From positions 1,627,989 through 1,691,988 of the forward strand of contig NZ_KE136354.1 of the NCBI RefSeq assembly GCF_000406945.1: a DNA stretch of 64,000 nt, given 5' to 3'. The first letter of the stretch is position 1. Each line of letters starts with the position of its first letter. Below the pieces are notes generated by a model. It was not told where the DNA came from. It saw only the letters and a list, made by a program, of their open reading frames with translations, and did no database searches. The position numbers and the translations under genes were made by a program. This DNA is from Enterococcus dispar ATCC 51266 (lineage in GTDB: Bacteria > Bacillota > Bacilli > Lactobacillales > Enterococcaceae). Positions 26,027 to 36,125 of the stretch are shown piece after piece.

Positions 26027-26058
26027 GGGGGGCACCTCCAAATACTTTTTTAATTATT

Positions 26059-26892
26059 CTATCTCTCTAACATCAATTTCAAAGCATTCTCCCACGTAGG
26101 AATCTCAAATCCTAAGCTTTCTGCCTTAAATAAATCCATTACAGAATATTGCGGCCGTGTTGCTTTTTGTGGAAACTCTGCTGAAGTTACAGGCAAGACT
26201 TTCACATCTGTATCTTTCAAAATTTCTTTTGCAAATTCATACCATGAGCAACTGCCTTCATTTGATAAATGATATGTGCCATATTCTGCTTTATTTTCAA
26301 TCACAAAAAGCATAAATTCAGCTAAAGTTCGTGTCCATGTTGGGCGACCAAATTGATCATTCACAACCGTTAGTGTATCATGCGTTTTTGCTAAGTTTTG
26401 CATCGTGAAAACAAAGTTATGACCATATTGTCCAAAAACCCAAGAAGTTCGAATAATATAGTATTTTTCAAGCGTATTTTTTACAGCAATTTCACCTAAA
26501 AGTTTTGTTCGTCCGTATTCATTTAGTGGATTTGTTTTATCGTCTACACGATACTCATGTCCTTTTTTCAATCCATCAAAGACATAGTCTGTGCTAACGT
26601 AAATCATCGTTGCATCAACAGCTTTCGCTGCTTTTGCAACATTTTCAGTCCCAATCACATTAATTCGTTCGTCCAATTCTTTTCCTTCATCTTCGGCCTT
26701 ATCTACAGCTGTATAGGCAGCACAATGATAAATGATAGCTGGTTTCAGTTTCATAATAAATTGTAGTGTTTTTTCCCCATCGGTTATATCCAACTCTTTG
26801 GCGTCAGTCGAAATATATTCAACCTTATTTTCATCTAATAAATGACGTAACTCAGACCCTAATTGGCCGTTTCCACCTGTAATTAAAATCAA
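26059..26892 (-). CDS. rmlD: dTDP-4-dehydrorhamnose reductase
   Basis: It performs the last step of dTDP-L-rhamnose synthesis. The 277-residue extended SDR shows GGNGQLGSEL at the N terminus, STDYVFDG and YGRTKLLGE with the catalytic Tyr-Lys pair. The start is TTG at 26892, with GGAGG 7 bases upstream. A hairpin with six T separates it from rmlB, so its level may be lower than that of rmlACB. Confidence 0.95.
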   Translation of the reverse strand: MILITGGNGQLGSELRHLLDENKVEYISTDAKELDITDGEKTLQFIMKLKPAIIYHCAAYTAVDKAEDEGKELDERINVIGTENVAKAAKAVDATMIYVSTDYVFDGLKKGHEYRVDDKTNPLNEYGRTKLLGEIAVKNTLEKYYIIRTSWVFGQYGHNFVFTMQNLAKTHDTLTVVNDQFGRPTWTRTLAEFMLFVIENKAEYGTYHLSNEGSCSWYEFAKEILKDTDVKVLPVTSAEFPQKATRPQYSVMDLFKAESLGFEIPTWENALKLMLER

Positions 26893-26905
26893 TTTTTTTC
26901 CTCCT

Positions 26906-26930
26906 AAAAAAGCAGGAATTCTCCTGCTTT
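26906..26930 (-). terminator. internal terminator-like hairpin between rmlB and rmlD
   Basis: AAAGCAGGA pairs with TCCTGCTTT around a four-base loop, and TTTTTT follows on the minus strand. It lies inside the operon, so readthrough must occur. Confidence 0.6.
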
Positions 26931-26947
26931 AAGCTTTCAACGAATCA

Positions 26948-27988
<1,041 letters not shown>

Positions 27989-28570
27989 CTAAATTTCACC
28001 ATAGACAAATGGATTTTCTGCTTCAAATTCTTTTAAAGTTGGATGTTTCTTATCTTTGTCAGATAAAATCGCTTTGTCTAAAGCAATTGGCCACTCAATT
28101 GCTAAATCTGGATCGTTAAAGGCAATACCAGCATCCGCTTCAGCATTATAATAATTATCACATTTATACAAGAAATTAACATTCGGCGTTAAGGTGACAA
28201 AACCATGAGCAAATCCTTTGGGTACCAATAATTGACGATGATTGAATTCTGACAATAAGTAGCCCTCCCACTTTCCATAAGTAGGGCTTCCTTTACGAAT
28301 ATCCACAATCACATCTAAGACGACACCGGAAACAACACGTATTAATTTCGTTTGTGCCGCTTCCCCTTTTTGAAAATGCAATCCGCGTAAAACACCAGGT
28401 TGGGTCGAAAGCGAATGATTATCTTGAACAAAATTATATGTAATTCCAGCTTTTTTAAAATCTTGTTCGGAATAACTTTCAGTGAAAAAACCACGGTGAT
28501 CTCCAAAGACTGCTGGTTCAATAATTTTAACGTCCTGTAAATTTGTATTTGTTACTTTAATTTTCCCCAT
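27989..28570 (-). CDS. rmlC: dTDP-4-dehydrorhamnose 3,5-epimerase
   Basis: This cupin-fold epimerase inverts carbons 3 and 5 of the keto sugar. FGDHRGFFTESY, LRGLHFQ (active-site His), VVLDVIVDIRKGSPTYG and PKGFAHGFVTL are the family blocks. The ATG at 28570 gives 193 residues and lies immediately after the rmlA stop. A longer open frame to 28696 lies within rmlA and is not used. Confidence 0.95.
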   Translation of the reverse strand: MGKIKVTNTNLQDVKIIEPAVFGDHRGFFTESYSEQDFKKAGITYNFVQDNHSLSTQPGVLRGLHFQKGEAAQTKLIRVVSGVVLDVIVDIRKGSPTYGKWEGYLLSEFNHRQLLVPKGFAHGFVTLTPNVNFLYKCDNYYNAEADAGIAFNDPDLAIEWPIALDKAILSDKDKKHPTLKEFEAENPFVYGEI

Positions 28571-28572
28571 CA

Positions 28573-29442
28573 CTACGCCTCTTCTACTAAACGGAGTAAA
28601 TATTGTCCGTATTGATTTTTCTTCAATGGTTGGGCTAATTCTTTTAATTCTTCTTTTGTAATATATCCCATCCGATATGAAATTTCTTCTAAACACGCCA
28701 CTTTAAGATTTTGTCGTTTTTCAATTGTCTCAATAAAAGTAGATGCTTCTAATAAAGATTCATGTGTGCCTGTATCTAACCAAGCATAGCCACGTCCCAT
28801 CACTTCAACAGAAAGTTTTCCTCTTTCCAGATACACTTGATTGACATCCGTAATTTCTAATTCTCCACGTGGTGAAGGCTGAATATTTTTGGCAATTTCA
28901 ATGACGTCGTTATCATAAAAATACAAACCTGTCACGGCATAATTTGATTTTGGTTCTGCTGGTTTTTCTTCAATTGAGATAGCATCCATCTTCTCATCAA
29001 ATTCAACTACACCAAAACGTTCAGGATCATTTACGTGATAGCCAAAAACCGTTGCGCCCACTTCCTTTGAAGACGCACGCTGTAACATTTTAGATAAACC
29101 ACCACCGTAATAAATATTATCCCCTAAAACTAAGCAGACACTATCATTTCCAATGAACTCTGCACCAATAATAAAGGCTTGTGCTAAACCATCTGGACTT
29201 GGCTGAATGGCATATTCAATGTGAATTCCCAATTCATGTCCATCACCAAAAAGTTCTTCAAAGCGTGGCGTATCTTGTGGGGTAGAGATAATTAAAATTT
29301 CTGTTATTCCTGCCAACATTAATGTCGACATTGGATAGTAAATCATCGGTTTATCGTAAACCGGCATAAGTTGTTTGGATGTTGCCTTTGTTAAAGGATA
29401 TAGGCGTGTGCCGGATCCTCCTGCTAGAATTATACCTTTCAT
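28573..29442 (-). CDS. rmlA: glucose-1-phosphate thymidylyltransferase
   Basis: It makes dTDP-glucose, the first step of rhamnose supply. [18 protein letters not shown] is the nucleotide-binding start, followed by [16 protein letters not shown] and the [11 protein letters not shown] metal/substrate region. The 289 residues are standard. The gene starts 18 bases after the flippase gene and opens the rmlACBD block. Base composition returns here from A+T-rich to ordinary. Confidence 0.96.
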   Translation of the reverse strand: MKGIILAGGSGTRLYPLTKATSKQLMPVYDKPMIYYPMSTLMLAGITEILIISTPQDTPRFEELFGDGHELGIHIEYAIQPSPDGLAQAFIIGAEFIGNDSVCLVLGDNIYYGGGLSKMLQRASSKEVGATVFGYHVNDPERFGVVEFDEKMDAISIEEKPAEPKSNYAVTGLYFYDNDVIEIAKNIQPSPRGELEITDVNQVYLERGKLSVEVMGRGYAWLDTGTHESLLEASTFIETIEKRQNLKVACLEEISYRMGYITKEELKELAQPLKKNQYGQYLLRLVEEA

Positions 29443-29460
29443 GATATTCCTCCAAATTCT

Positions 29461-30876
29461 TTAATACTTCATCATTCTTCTTGAAAATTGCAATGCTTTA
29501 ACTATATTCCCTTTTTTGTACACAATATAAATTGTGAGAAAAATTAGATATAAAAAGAAAGCAATAAATGTTGAAAAATAATAATTACTAATTATGAATA
29601 CACTTACTAATGAAACTTCAACTATAATATCAATAGTAATATTTATTTTTAAAATTCTTGTCAACTGAATCTCCGAAAAGATGCATCTACTCATAATACA
29701 AATTAATAATGACAATACTGTAACAGGTAAAGATTTTAAAATAAATGTCGATATACTCGTTAAAATTATTGCCATTAACAATCCAATTAAGTTAGAAATT
29801 AATATTATTCTTTCTTTTCTAATTGTTTTTAAATAGGTCATTATCAACAATGACATTCTACCTTCAAATATTATGATTGGAAATAGAATGCCCATATATA
29901 TCAGGCTTTCTGCATATTGAGGCAACCAGAATTTCAAAATTATCTTAACTGCTGGATATACTATTAGAGCAAGGTACGATATCGGCACAAATATATTTCT
30001 CAAATTTAAGTAAACACTTGGTAGTTGACTTCTTCTCATTTTTCTCAACATTGGGAACATAACTACCCCAATTGCATTGATAAAAGTGAGAAACATGTTA
30101 GAAATACTTAGAATAAGGGATAACTGTCCAAATGTTTTTATGTCCCATACCTTTTCAACAAATATGCGTGTTATTCCAGTTATTAATAAGCTAGCAATAT
30201 TACTAAACATTAAATTACTGCCAACTCGAATATTCGAAATTATAACTGGAAAAATTTTCTTAAAGGGTTCTCTTGGTGAAAATAAAATGTCTTGAATTAC
30301 ATATAACCCCCATAGCATCATTATAAATTTAGAAATTATATCAAGAACAATCACGCCTAAAAAACTATCAAAATTGAGTAGGTAAATAAATAATATAACG
30401 ATATATAAATAACGGTCTGTTCTAGATAAAGTAGCATATTCTTTAATACGATTAGTGGATTGTAAGATAAAGAGCACAAACTGTTTACAATTGACTATAA
30501 TTAAAGATATAGCTGTGAGTACCAAGATTAATATAAAATTTTCATTTTTTATAAATATTGATATTAAGCATATTAAAAAAAGTACTATCAAAGATTGAAA
30601 TAATAGAAAATACCAAAATTGTGTACCTAATTCTTTCTTATTTACATCATCATATTCTTTACCTGCAAGTTTCAAATATATTCCATCAAGCCACCCAAAA
30701 TGAAAAAAACCTACATATCCTGAATAAAGTACATATAATTGCCACAATCCATAGTTTTCGAGATCCAGAAATTTGGGTATTATCAAATATAAGATTGCGT
30801 AAATTAAAAGTACAATAAAATTTGCCGATACTGTGTAATTTAAATTTTTTATAATAAGTTTTGTCTTCTCATTCAT
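29461..30876 (-). CDS. wzx: Wzx-type polysaccharide flippase
   Basis: The 471 residues carry 12 to 14 hydrophobic segments spread evenly and resemble the polysaccharide-transport (PST/MOP) proteins that flip lipid-linked repeat units. The start LIIKNLNYTVSANFIVLLIY is typical. The protein is rich in Ile, Leu and Phe, and its DNA is strongly A+T rich. Its place beside the polymerase and glycosyltransferases supports the assignment. Specificity cannot be read from sequence. Confidence 0.85.
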   Translation of the reverse strand: MNEKTKLIIKNLNYTVSANFIVLLIYAILYLIIPKFLDLENYGLWQLYVLYSGYVGFFHFGWLDGIYLKLAGKEYDDVNKKELGTQFWYFLLFQSLIVLFLICLISIFIKNENFILILVLTAISLIIVNCKQFVLFILQSTNRIKEYATLSRTDRYLYIVILFIYLLNFDSFLGVIVLDIISKFIMMLWGLYVIQDILFSPREPFKKIFPVIISNIRVGSNLMFSNIASLLITGITRIFVEKVWDIKTFGQLSLILSISNMFLTFINAIGVVMFPMLRKMRRSQLPSVYLNLRNIFVPISYLALIVYPAVKIILKFWLPQYAESLIYMGILFPIIIFEGRMSLLIMTYLKTIRKERIILISNLIGLLMAIILTSISTFILKSLPVTVLSLLICIMSRCIFSEIQLTRILKINITIDIIVEVSLVSVFIISNYYFSTFIAFFLYLIFLTIYIVYKKGNIVKALQFSRRMMKY

Positions 30877-30898
30877 ATTATTCCTACAATCATTTTTA

Positions 30899-32005
30899 TT
30901 AAGTTGGCAAAGAAAATAAGTTCATGATACTTTCAATAACCATATTGTATTTAAATAATGCTAAAAAACCGCTGTCTGCACTGGACCCCTTTAAAGTAAA
31001 AAAGTAACCAGAAAATATAACAAAGAAAAAATATGATAGTAAAATTAGATAATTATATATTTTAGTTTTTCTAAACATAAAGTGAAGGTTTTGTGAATAT
31101 AATACATAATTTAATAAATACACATTCCTTATCAGACGAATGAAATTATTATTCAATAAAACCAATAAAAAACTGACAGAAACCAATAAATTAACCGGTA
31201 CTAAAAAATCTACAAAATTTTTGCTAGGAATTTCTTTTGAGAGCTTTACCAATTTAATAACTAACCAAAGATTTACAGAAAAATAAGCTAGTATCAGTAT
31301 TGTTTTACTCATTCCACCAGTAGCGTTATTATTTCCCCAGTAACTAATAAATTTTGTATCTTCAAAAAAATATTGTATGTTGTTCCTAATAGCAGCTAAA
31401 CATACAGTAGAAATTCCAAATATTAAAAATATTACTTTTTTATTAAGCTTTGAAACAATGAGAATCAGATAAAATAAAGATGTAACATGAAAAAGAGAAG
31501 CGATAAAGATTATGAATACATACAAAAAGTACGCTTTTATCCCTTCATTATTACAGAAAATGTAAAAAGCAAATAATATTAGAATCATCGAAATAAAATT
31601 TCTTAATTGAATAGCATTCGAAAAAAAACCAAAAATAAAAAATAGGAATAATGTGGACGATACATAATTTGTATAAAGTAAAATTATATACCGTAAAAAA
31701 ATTAGACAAGTAAGTGACGTAATACAAAGAAAAACTTGATAACTATTAGTAAAAAAACTAAAAAAATACATTATATATTTAAAGCCAATTTCTATTCCTG
31801 GATCAGTATTCGTACCCAAAATGCTAATTCTATGATAAAGTGCCTGGTACGCCTCGTAATCTGCATTATAAGTATTAAACCCCATTAAAATCCACATTAT
31901 AAAAATCAATAAAAAGCTAGATACTTTTTCTAACTGCGAGACTTTTCTTTCGCTCTGAGCAGATGATAAAAGCTGCATATTATTATACTTCATACCTAAG
32001 TCCAT
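30899..32005 (-). CDS. wzy: EpsG-family O-antigen/capsule polymerase (Wzy)
   Basis: The 368-residue membrane protein with about ten segments has the EpsG-type motif TYNADYEAYQALYHRI after the first segment and IEIGFKYIMYFF behind it. Such proteins join repeat units outside the membrane. Its start overlaps the GT2 gene by 23 bases. ATG 32005, 31993 or 31978 are all possible, and an AGGGG 9 bases before 32005 favours the longest. Its DNA is A+T rich like its neighbours. Confidence 0.82.
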   Translation of the reverse strand: MDLGMKYNNMQLLSSAQSERKVSQLEKVSSFLLIFIMWILMGFNTYNADYEAYQALYHRISILGTNTDPGIEIGFKYIMYFFSFFTNSYQVFLCITSLTCLIFLRYIILLYTNYVSSTLFLFFIFGFFSNAIQLRNFISMILILFAFYIFCNNEGIKAYFLYVFIIFIASLFHVTSLFYLILIVSKLNKKVIFLIFGISTVCLAAIRNNIQYFFEDTKFISYWGNNNATGGMSKTILILAYFSVNLWLVIKLVKLSKEIPSKNFVDFLVPVNLLVSVSFLLVLLNNNFIRLIRNVYLLNYVLYSQNLHFMFRKTKIYNYLILLSYFFFVIFSGYFFTLKGSSADSGFLALFKYNMVIESIMNLFSLPT

Positions 32006-32870
32006 CTCTTACGCCCCTAAAAATAGCAAGAATTTTTTGTATGCTATTTTTTTCCAAAAAGCATACAAAAATTGTTTTTACCAATCTCTTATTAATCAAT
32101 TTAACAAATTCCTTATCATTTGGATATAATTTATTCAAAATTATTGAGTTTTTGGCAATGTAATATCTTCTAACATCATTATGATTACTATGCTGTACCT
32201 CTAAACTTCCTATTTTAGTTACAGTACCTTCTCCAACAGTATGAATAATCTTTAATTGTTTAGTAGCTATAATATCAAACCCATTTTGCGTCACACGTTC
32301 GCAAAATTCAACATCAATTTGGTCAATGAAAAAATCTTCTCTCATTCCTCCTATTTCTCTAACTAGTTCTAAATCAAAAATCATACCTGATGCATTAGCA
32401 AATGAAATTTTCTGAAAATCATTTCTAATACTCGTTTTTCTATATTTTCCTGAATACCGTGCAGTAAATTCCGCAACTTTTTTTCTCTGCTTATCATAAT
32501 AAATTGGTACGAGTACCCCAATATTTGAAAATCTTTGTTTGGCAATATTATAGTTTTCCATAGCCATTTCCAAAAAACTTTCGTCTACTATTGTATCTTG
32601 ATCAAATAGTACAACGTATTTTGCATTCATCTCTTTAAGTTTGCTACATCCAATATTTTGTGCAGCACCTAATCCTAAATTTGTATCTAGTTCTACAAAT
32701 ATAAAATTTGAATTTTCATTAACAAACCGTCTCAAACTTTTTTTAACGTGATTTTCTCGTGAACCATTATCAACTACTACCGTAATGAAATTTTCTGATG
32801 CCTTTATAGAATTTAATACGTTATCATCTGGGTTATATGTAACAATTACAACACCTAACTTACTTTTCAA
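31983..32870 (-). CDS. glycosyltransferase family 2, rhamnosyltransferase-like
   Basis: The 295-residue GT-A enzyme starts KLGVVIVTYNPDDNVLNSI, with VVVDNGS and the metal motif VLFDQDT near residue 90. GGMREDFFIDQIDVEFCERV is typical of the WbbL/RfbF rhamnosyltransferase group. Together with rmlACBD downstream, rhamnose transfer is the best guess. It overlaps the genes on both sides (11 and 23 bases), showing tight translational coupling. Confidence 0.82.
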   Translation of the reverse strand: MKSKLGVVIVTYNPDDNVLNSIKASENFITVVVDNGSRENHVKKSLRRFVNENSNFIFVELDTNLGLGAAQNIGCSKLKEMNAKYVVLFDQDTIVDESFLEMAMENYNIAKQRFSNIGVLVPIYYDKQRKKVAEFTARYSGKYRKTSIRNDFQKISFANASGMIFDLELVREIGGMREDFFIDQIDVEFCERVTQNGFDIIATKQLKIIHTVGEGTVTKIGSLEVQHSNHNDVRRYYIAKNSIILNKLYPNDKEFVKLINKRLVKTIFVCFLEKNSIQKILAIFRGVRDGLRYEV

Positions 32871-33987
32871 CAGATAATCCTCCGATAGCCATTCTCCATT
32901 TTTTTTCTAATACATTGTTTTCAAATTCTTTCATATATAGATTTCTGACCTCTTCTCGTACATCTTTATATTTACTATAAAAATTTTTCAATTTTATAAA
33001 ACTTACATCATCAAACATAATTCCAACATTATAACGGTCAATAAATTCAGCGGTATCACCTTTTAAAGTTGAAATAATAGGAAGACCAAATTTAAAATAC
33101 TCAATTGATTTTAAACTTAACCCAATTACAGTTTGATCTTTAAAAATATTTAGACCAAAATGACATTGATTCATAATAAAATTTTTTTCTTTATCATTGT
33201 AAATTGGCCCATAATCAATAAAAACACCATCATACTTGCTAACCAAATCAATTAAATATTGTTTTTTCTCTCCACGACCAATAAAATGCACAAAAAAATT
33301 TGATTTCATACTAACTAACTCAAAAAGTACTTCCAGCTTAGAAAAATCCACAATATTATTAATAGTTCCTAAGTAGCAAAAATGAATTTCACTCTTAATT
33401 GACTCTAAACCATTTAAATCTACATCGACTAAATCATTTCCCGATGATTCAGGATAGATTGTGGTTACTAGATTACCATTGAGATGAGGCAAATACTTTC
33501 GATATAAATTACATTCCAACACGATCGAATCAGATGAATTTATAAACCCATTTCTAAAAAATTTCCAAACTTTAAAAAAAGGATTCAAAAGAAAGGATTT
33601 TTTTTGAGGAAATGATTCTGGCCATAAATCATATACATCAACAATTAATTTACTATCTTTACAAAAACAACTTATCAAAAAAAGTAAGAAGTTTGGAGGA
33701 ATTCTACAATAAATTTTTTGAGGATTATTCTTCTTTATAAATAGAAGCACTAAAAAAGAGAAATGTATATGTGATAAAATTCTTTTTATAGAAAGATTCT
33801 TTTTATATTTTATTGCTCTAATCACTTCTATATTCTCATTTTTTTCTGAATAATCAACTCTCTGCTTTTTTACGTGTGAATAGTCCGAAGCAATAATAGT
33901 GAAATTAATTTCCTTTTCGCTTAATATTTTCTCTAATAACTCTGTCCTTCGTGTGTATCCAAATGGATGAATTAATAGCCACTCCAT
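32860..33987 (-). CDS. glycosyltransferase family 4-like
   Basis: The 375 residues have GT-B features: an N-terminal half with KLIVDVYDLWPESFPQ, and a C-terminal half with HFCYLGTINNIVDF, VHFIGRGEKKQYL and EYFKFGLPIISTLKGDTAEF (nucleotide-sugar site). Similar enzymes build capsule repeat units with retention of configuration. Donor and acceptor are unknown. It begins one base after the ATP-grasp stop, and the DNA is A+T rich. Confidence 0.8.
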   Translation of the reverse strand: MEWLLIHPFGYTRRTELLEKILSEKEINFTIIASDYSHVKKQRVDYSEKNENIEVIRAIKYKKNLSIKRILSHIHFSFLVLLFIKKNNPQKIYCRIPPNFLLFLISCFCKDSKLIVDVYDLWPESFPQKKSFLLNPFFKVWKFFRNGFINSSDSIVLECNLYRKYLPHLNGNLVTTIYPESSGNDLVDVDLNGLESIKSEIHFCYLGTINNIVDFSKLEVLFELVSMKSNFFVHFIGRGEKKQYLIDLVSKYDGVFIDYGPIYNDKEKNFIMNQCHFGLNIFKDQTVIGLSLKSIEYFKFGLPIISTLKGDTAEFIDRYNVGIMFDDVSFIKLKNFYSKYKDVREEVRNLYMKEFENNVLEKKWRMAIGGLSVEK

Positions 33988-33988
33988 A

Positions 33989-34972
33989 TTATTTCCCCAT
34001 ATCTACTTTCTTTATTATCGTCTCACTATACTTCATCATATAAATTCCCGATTGGTAAGAAAAAAATTCTTTCTGAGGTAGTGCATTCTGGACGTTTTCT
34101 AAAATCAAGTGCGGAAAATTAATTCCACATTCGTAAGCATGCGGGTATCCACCACCAAATCGTGGATTAACTTCAGACAAATAATAAATACCATTTTTTT
34201 CAAAAATATCAATGTCAATGGGACCATAGAAACCTTGACTGCGCTCAACAAAAGTTTTAACTAACTGAAGAATCTCATAATTTTTAACAGATACAGACTT
34301 ATCCGTTTCCCCCGCTCTCATCTTTACTTTTTCTTTTATGAACAGATTTATCAAAGATCCTGTCTGGATATCAATATAACAATCAACGCCAAATTCTTTT
34401 CCATTCATATTTTCCTGGATCATTAACGCTTGCTTAGACAATTGAAATATAATAGATAATTCTTGAATCGATTCAACTTTTTGGATTCCTAAACTGGCAC
34501 TTCCATAAATAGGTTTTATAAAAACAGGAAAGTCTATGTCTCCTTCGTCTCTAGCATTCTTAAAATCATCCAATGAAAAAAAACTTTTTTGAGTAGGTAT
34601 TTCATTAGTAAGCAGAAAATCATACATTTTCTGCTTATTTAAGCATATTTGAGCAGTCTCATAATTAGGACCAATCACAGTAACTCCAATATTTTCAAAA
34701 TGATTTTTATATTTCGCAATGATTGTTAATTCTGTATCAATTAACGATAATAAAAAATTAATTTTCTTTTTTTTACAAATTTCAAGAATAGTAGGAATGT
34801 ATTGATCATTCATAAATTCAGGGACTATAAAGAAATCATCACATTCATACAGCGCTGGGGCTAATTTACTGGCATCCGCGCCATAAATCTTCCCTCCAAG
34901 CTCGTGGATACTTTTTTTAAAATATTGAATTATTTTGTTTCTCGTACCACAACTCAAAATCAATCCATTCAT
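33989..34972 (-). CDS. ATP-grasp family ligase in capsule operon
   Basis: The 327 residues show an N-terminal pre-ATP-grasp domain and a CarB-like ATP-grasp core: FPVFIKPIYGSASLGIQKV binds ATP, and YYLSEVNPRFGGGYPHAYEC carries metal ligands. Such ligases join a carboxylate to an amine or other nucleophile. In a capsule operon with an amino-sugar pathway it could attach an amino acid or other acyl group to a sugar. That is inference. Confidence 0.8.
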   Translation of the reverse strand: MNGLILSCGTRNKIIQYFKKSIHELGGKIYGADASKLAPALYECDDFFIVPEFMNDQYIPTILEICKKKKINFLLSLIDTELTIIAKYKNHFENIGVTVIGPNYETAQICLNKQKMYDFLLTNEIPTQKSFFSLDDFKNARDEGDIDFPVFIKPIYGSASLGIQKVESIQELSIIFQLSKQALMIQENMNGKEFGVDCYIDIQTGSLINLFIKEKVKMRAGETDKSVSVKNYEILQLVKTFVERSQGFYGPIDIDIFEKNGIYYLSEVNPRFGGGYPHAYECGINFPHLILENVQNALPQKEFFSYQSGIYMMKYSETIIKKVDMGK

Positions 34973-34996
34973 ATTAATTATCTCCCTTTTTCCGTA

Positions 34997-35503
34997 CTAT
35001 AAAAACTTCTCTCTTAATTCTACATCAGCATACTTCCCATCAATATAACGATGTTTTGTCAAGGTACCAACATGTTGATAATTATGTTTTTTCCAAAACT
35101 TCACGGCAGATTTATTTTCTGAAACTACAAAGAGAATTATTTTTCTTAAATTCAAAAATTGTTTGGCGTAATTTTCAATTCTGTTTACCGCTATGGAAGC
35201 TGCTCCTCTTTTTTGAAACTTTTTATTACCTATATAAATTCCAATCTCACAAGTCCTATGAACCATATTTATGTCATATAAACCAACCAATCCCACAGGT
35301 TCTGCTGTTTCTCTGTGTATAATAATAAATCTCTTAGTACTAGTGGACTGTTTTACTAGAAAAGAAATATTATTATTTATATCAGCTAATGATTGCGGAG
35401 CGTATCCTCCGCCTAAATATTTAAAGATTTCTGAATCATTTTTCCATTCATAGATATATCTTGCATCTTCAATCTCAATTGGTCGTAAAGTAAAACTCTC
35501 CAT
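34997..35503 (-). CDS. GNAT family N-acetyltransferase in capsule operon
   Basis: The protein of about 168 residues has RimJ/RimL-like GNAT features: FTLRPIEIEDARYIYEWKND, GIYIGNKKFQKRGAASIA (acetyl-CoA loop) and VVSENKSAVKFWKKHNY. It follows the dehydratase, aminotransferase and phosphoglycosyl transferase genes. It may therefore acetylate the new 4-amino group of the initiating sugar, as PseH does in flagellin sugars. The start is uncertain: ATG 35503 is preferred, 35527 is possible. Confidence 0.8.
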   Translation of the reverse strand: MESFTLRPIEIEDARYIYEWKNDSEIFKYLGGGYAPQSLADINNNISFLVKQSTSTKRFIIIHRETAEPVGLVGLYDINMVHRTCEIGIYIGNKKFQKRGAASIAVNRIENYAKQFLNLRKIILFVVSENKSAVKFWKKHNYQHVGTLTKHRYIDGKYADVELREKFL

Positions 35504-35510
35504 TATTAAA

Positions 35511-36125
35511 TTATTTCCCTTCACCATAAATATTTGTAGAATTAAAAACTTTAATTAGCGTCATTATAAAAATCTTCAAATCAAATTTTATAGAAACTCG
35601 TTCAACATATTTATTATCCAGAACTATTCTTTCATCCCAAGACACAGAATTTCTTACTGTACATTGGGAGAATCCAGTTACACCTGGTCGAACTTCGAAC
35701 CTTTTCTTTGCCCAATCTGGATAATTCTTATAGCTTTTATAAGGAAAATAGGTTACCGGAGGTCTTGGACCTACAAACGACATCTCCCCCTTGAGAATAT
35801 TTATTAATTGTGGTAGCTCATCTAAGCTTGTTCTCCTTAAAAATTTACCAACTTTTGTAATTCTGTTATCAGTATCAGACTTAACAGTTAAGCCATCTCC
35901 AATATTTTCAGCGCCTACGCACATCGTTCGAAATTTATAAATTTCAAACGTTTTACCTTGTAATCCAATACGTTCTTGTTTAAAAAATATAGGTCCTTTT
36001 GATGTTACCTTTACAGATATGGCAATAACAATGAGTATAGGAAGTAAAACTAATAATAACAATATAGAAAAAAGTAAGTCTGAATATCTCTTTATTATAC
36101 TTTCATATATTTTAACCTTCTTCAT
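35511..36125 (-). CDS. undecaprenyl-phosphate sugar phosphotransferase (initiating PGT, short form)
   Basis: It transfers a sugar-1-phosphate to undecaprenyl phosphate to begin the repeat unit. The 204-residue form has only one hydrophobic N-terminal segment, as in PglC, without the multi-span domain of WbaP. Catalytic blocks are IFFKQERIGLQGK, EIYKFRTM, RTSLDELPQLINILKGEM and SFVGPRPP. Its start overlaps the aminotransferase end. PglF- and PglE-like genes upstream suggest the first sugar is a diamino-trideoxy hexose. Confidence 0.9.
   Translation of the reverse strand: MKKVKIYESIIKRYSDLLFSILLLLVLLPILIVIAISVKVTSKGPIFFKQERIGLQGKTFEIYKFRTMCVGAENIGDGLTVKSDTDNRITKVGKFLRRTSLDELPQLINILKGEMSFVGPRPPVTYFPYKSYKNYPDWAKKRFEVRPGVTGFSQCTVRNSVSWDERIVLDNKYVERVSIKFDLKIFIMTLIKVFNSTNIYGEGK

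Noticed and set aside
28571..28696. N-terminal extension of rmlC
   Set aside because: The extension lies wholly inside rmlA in another frame. The family start is at 28570.
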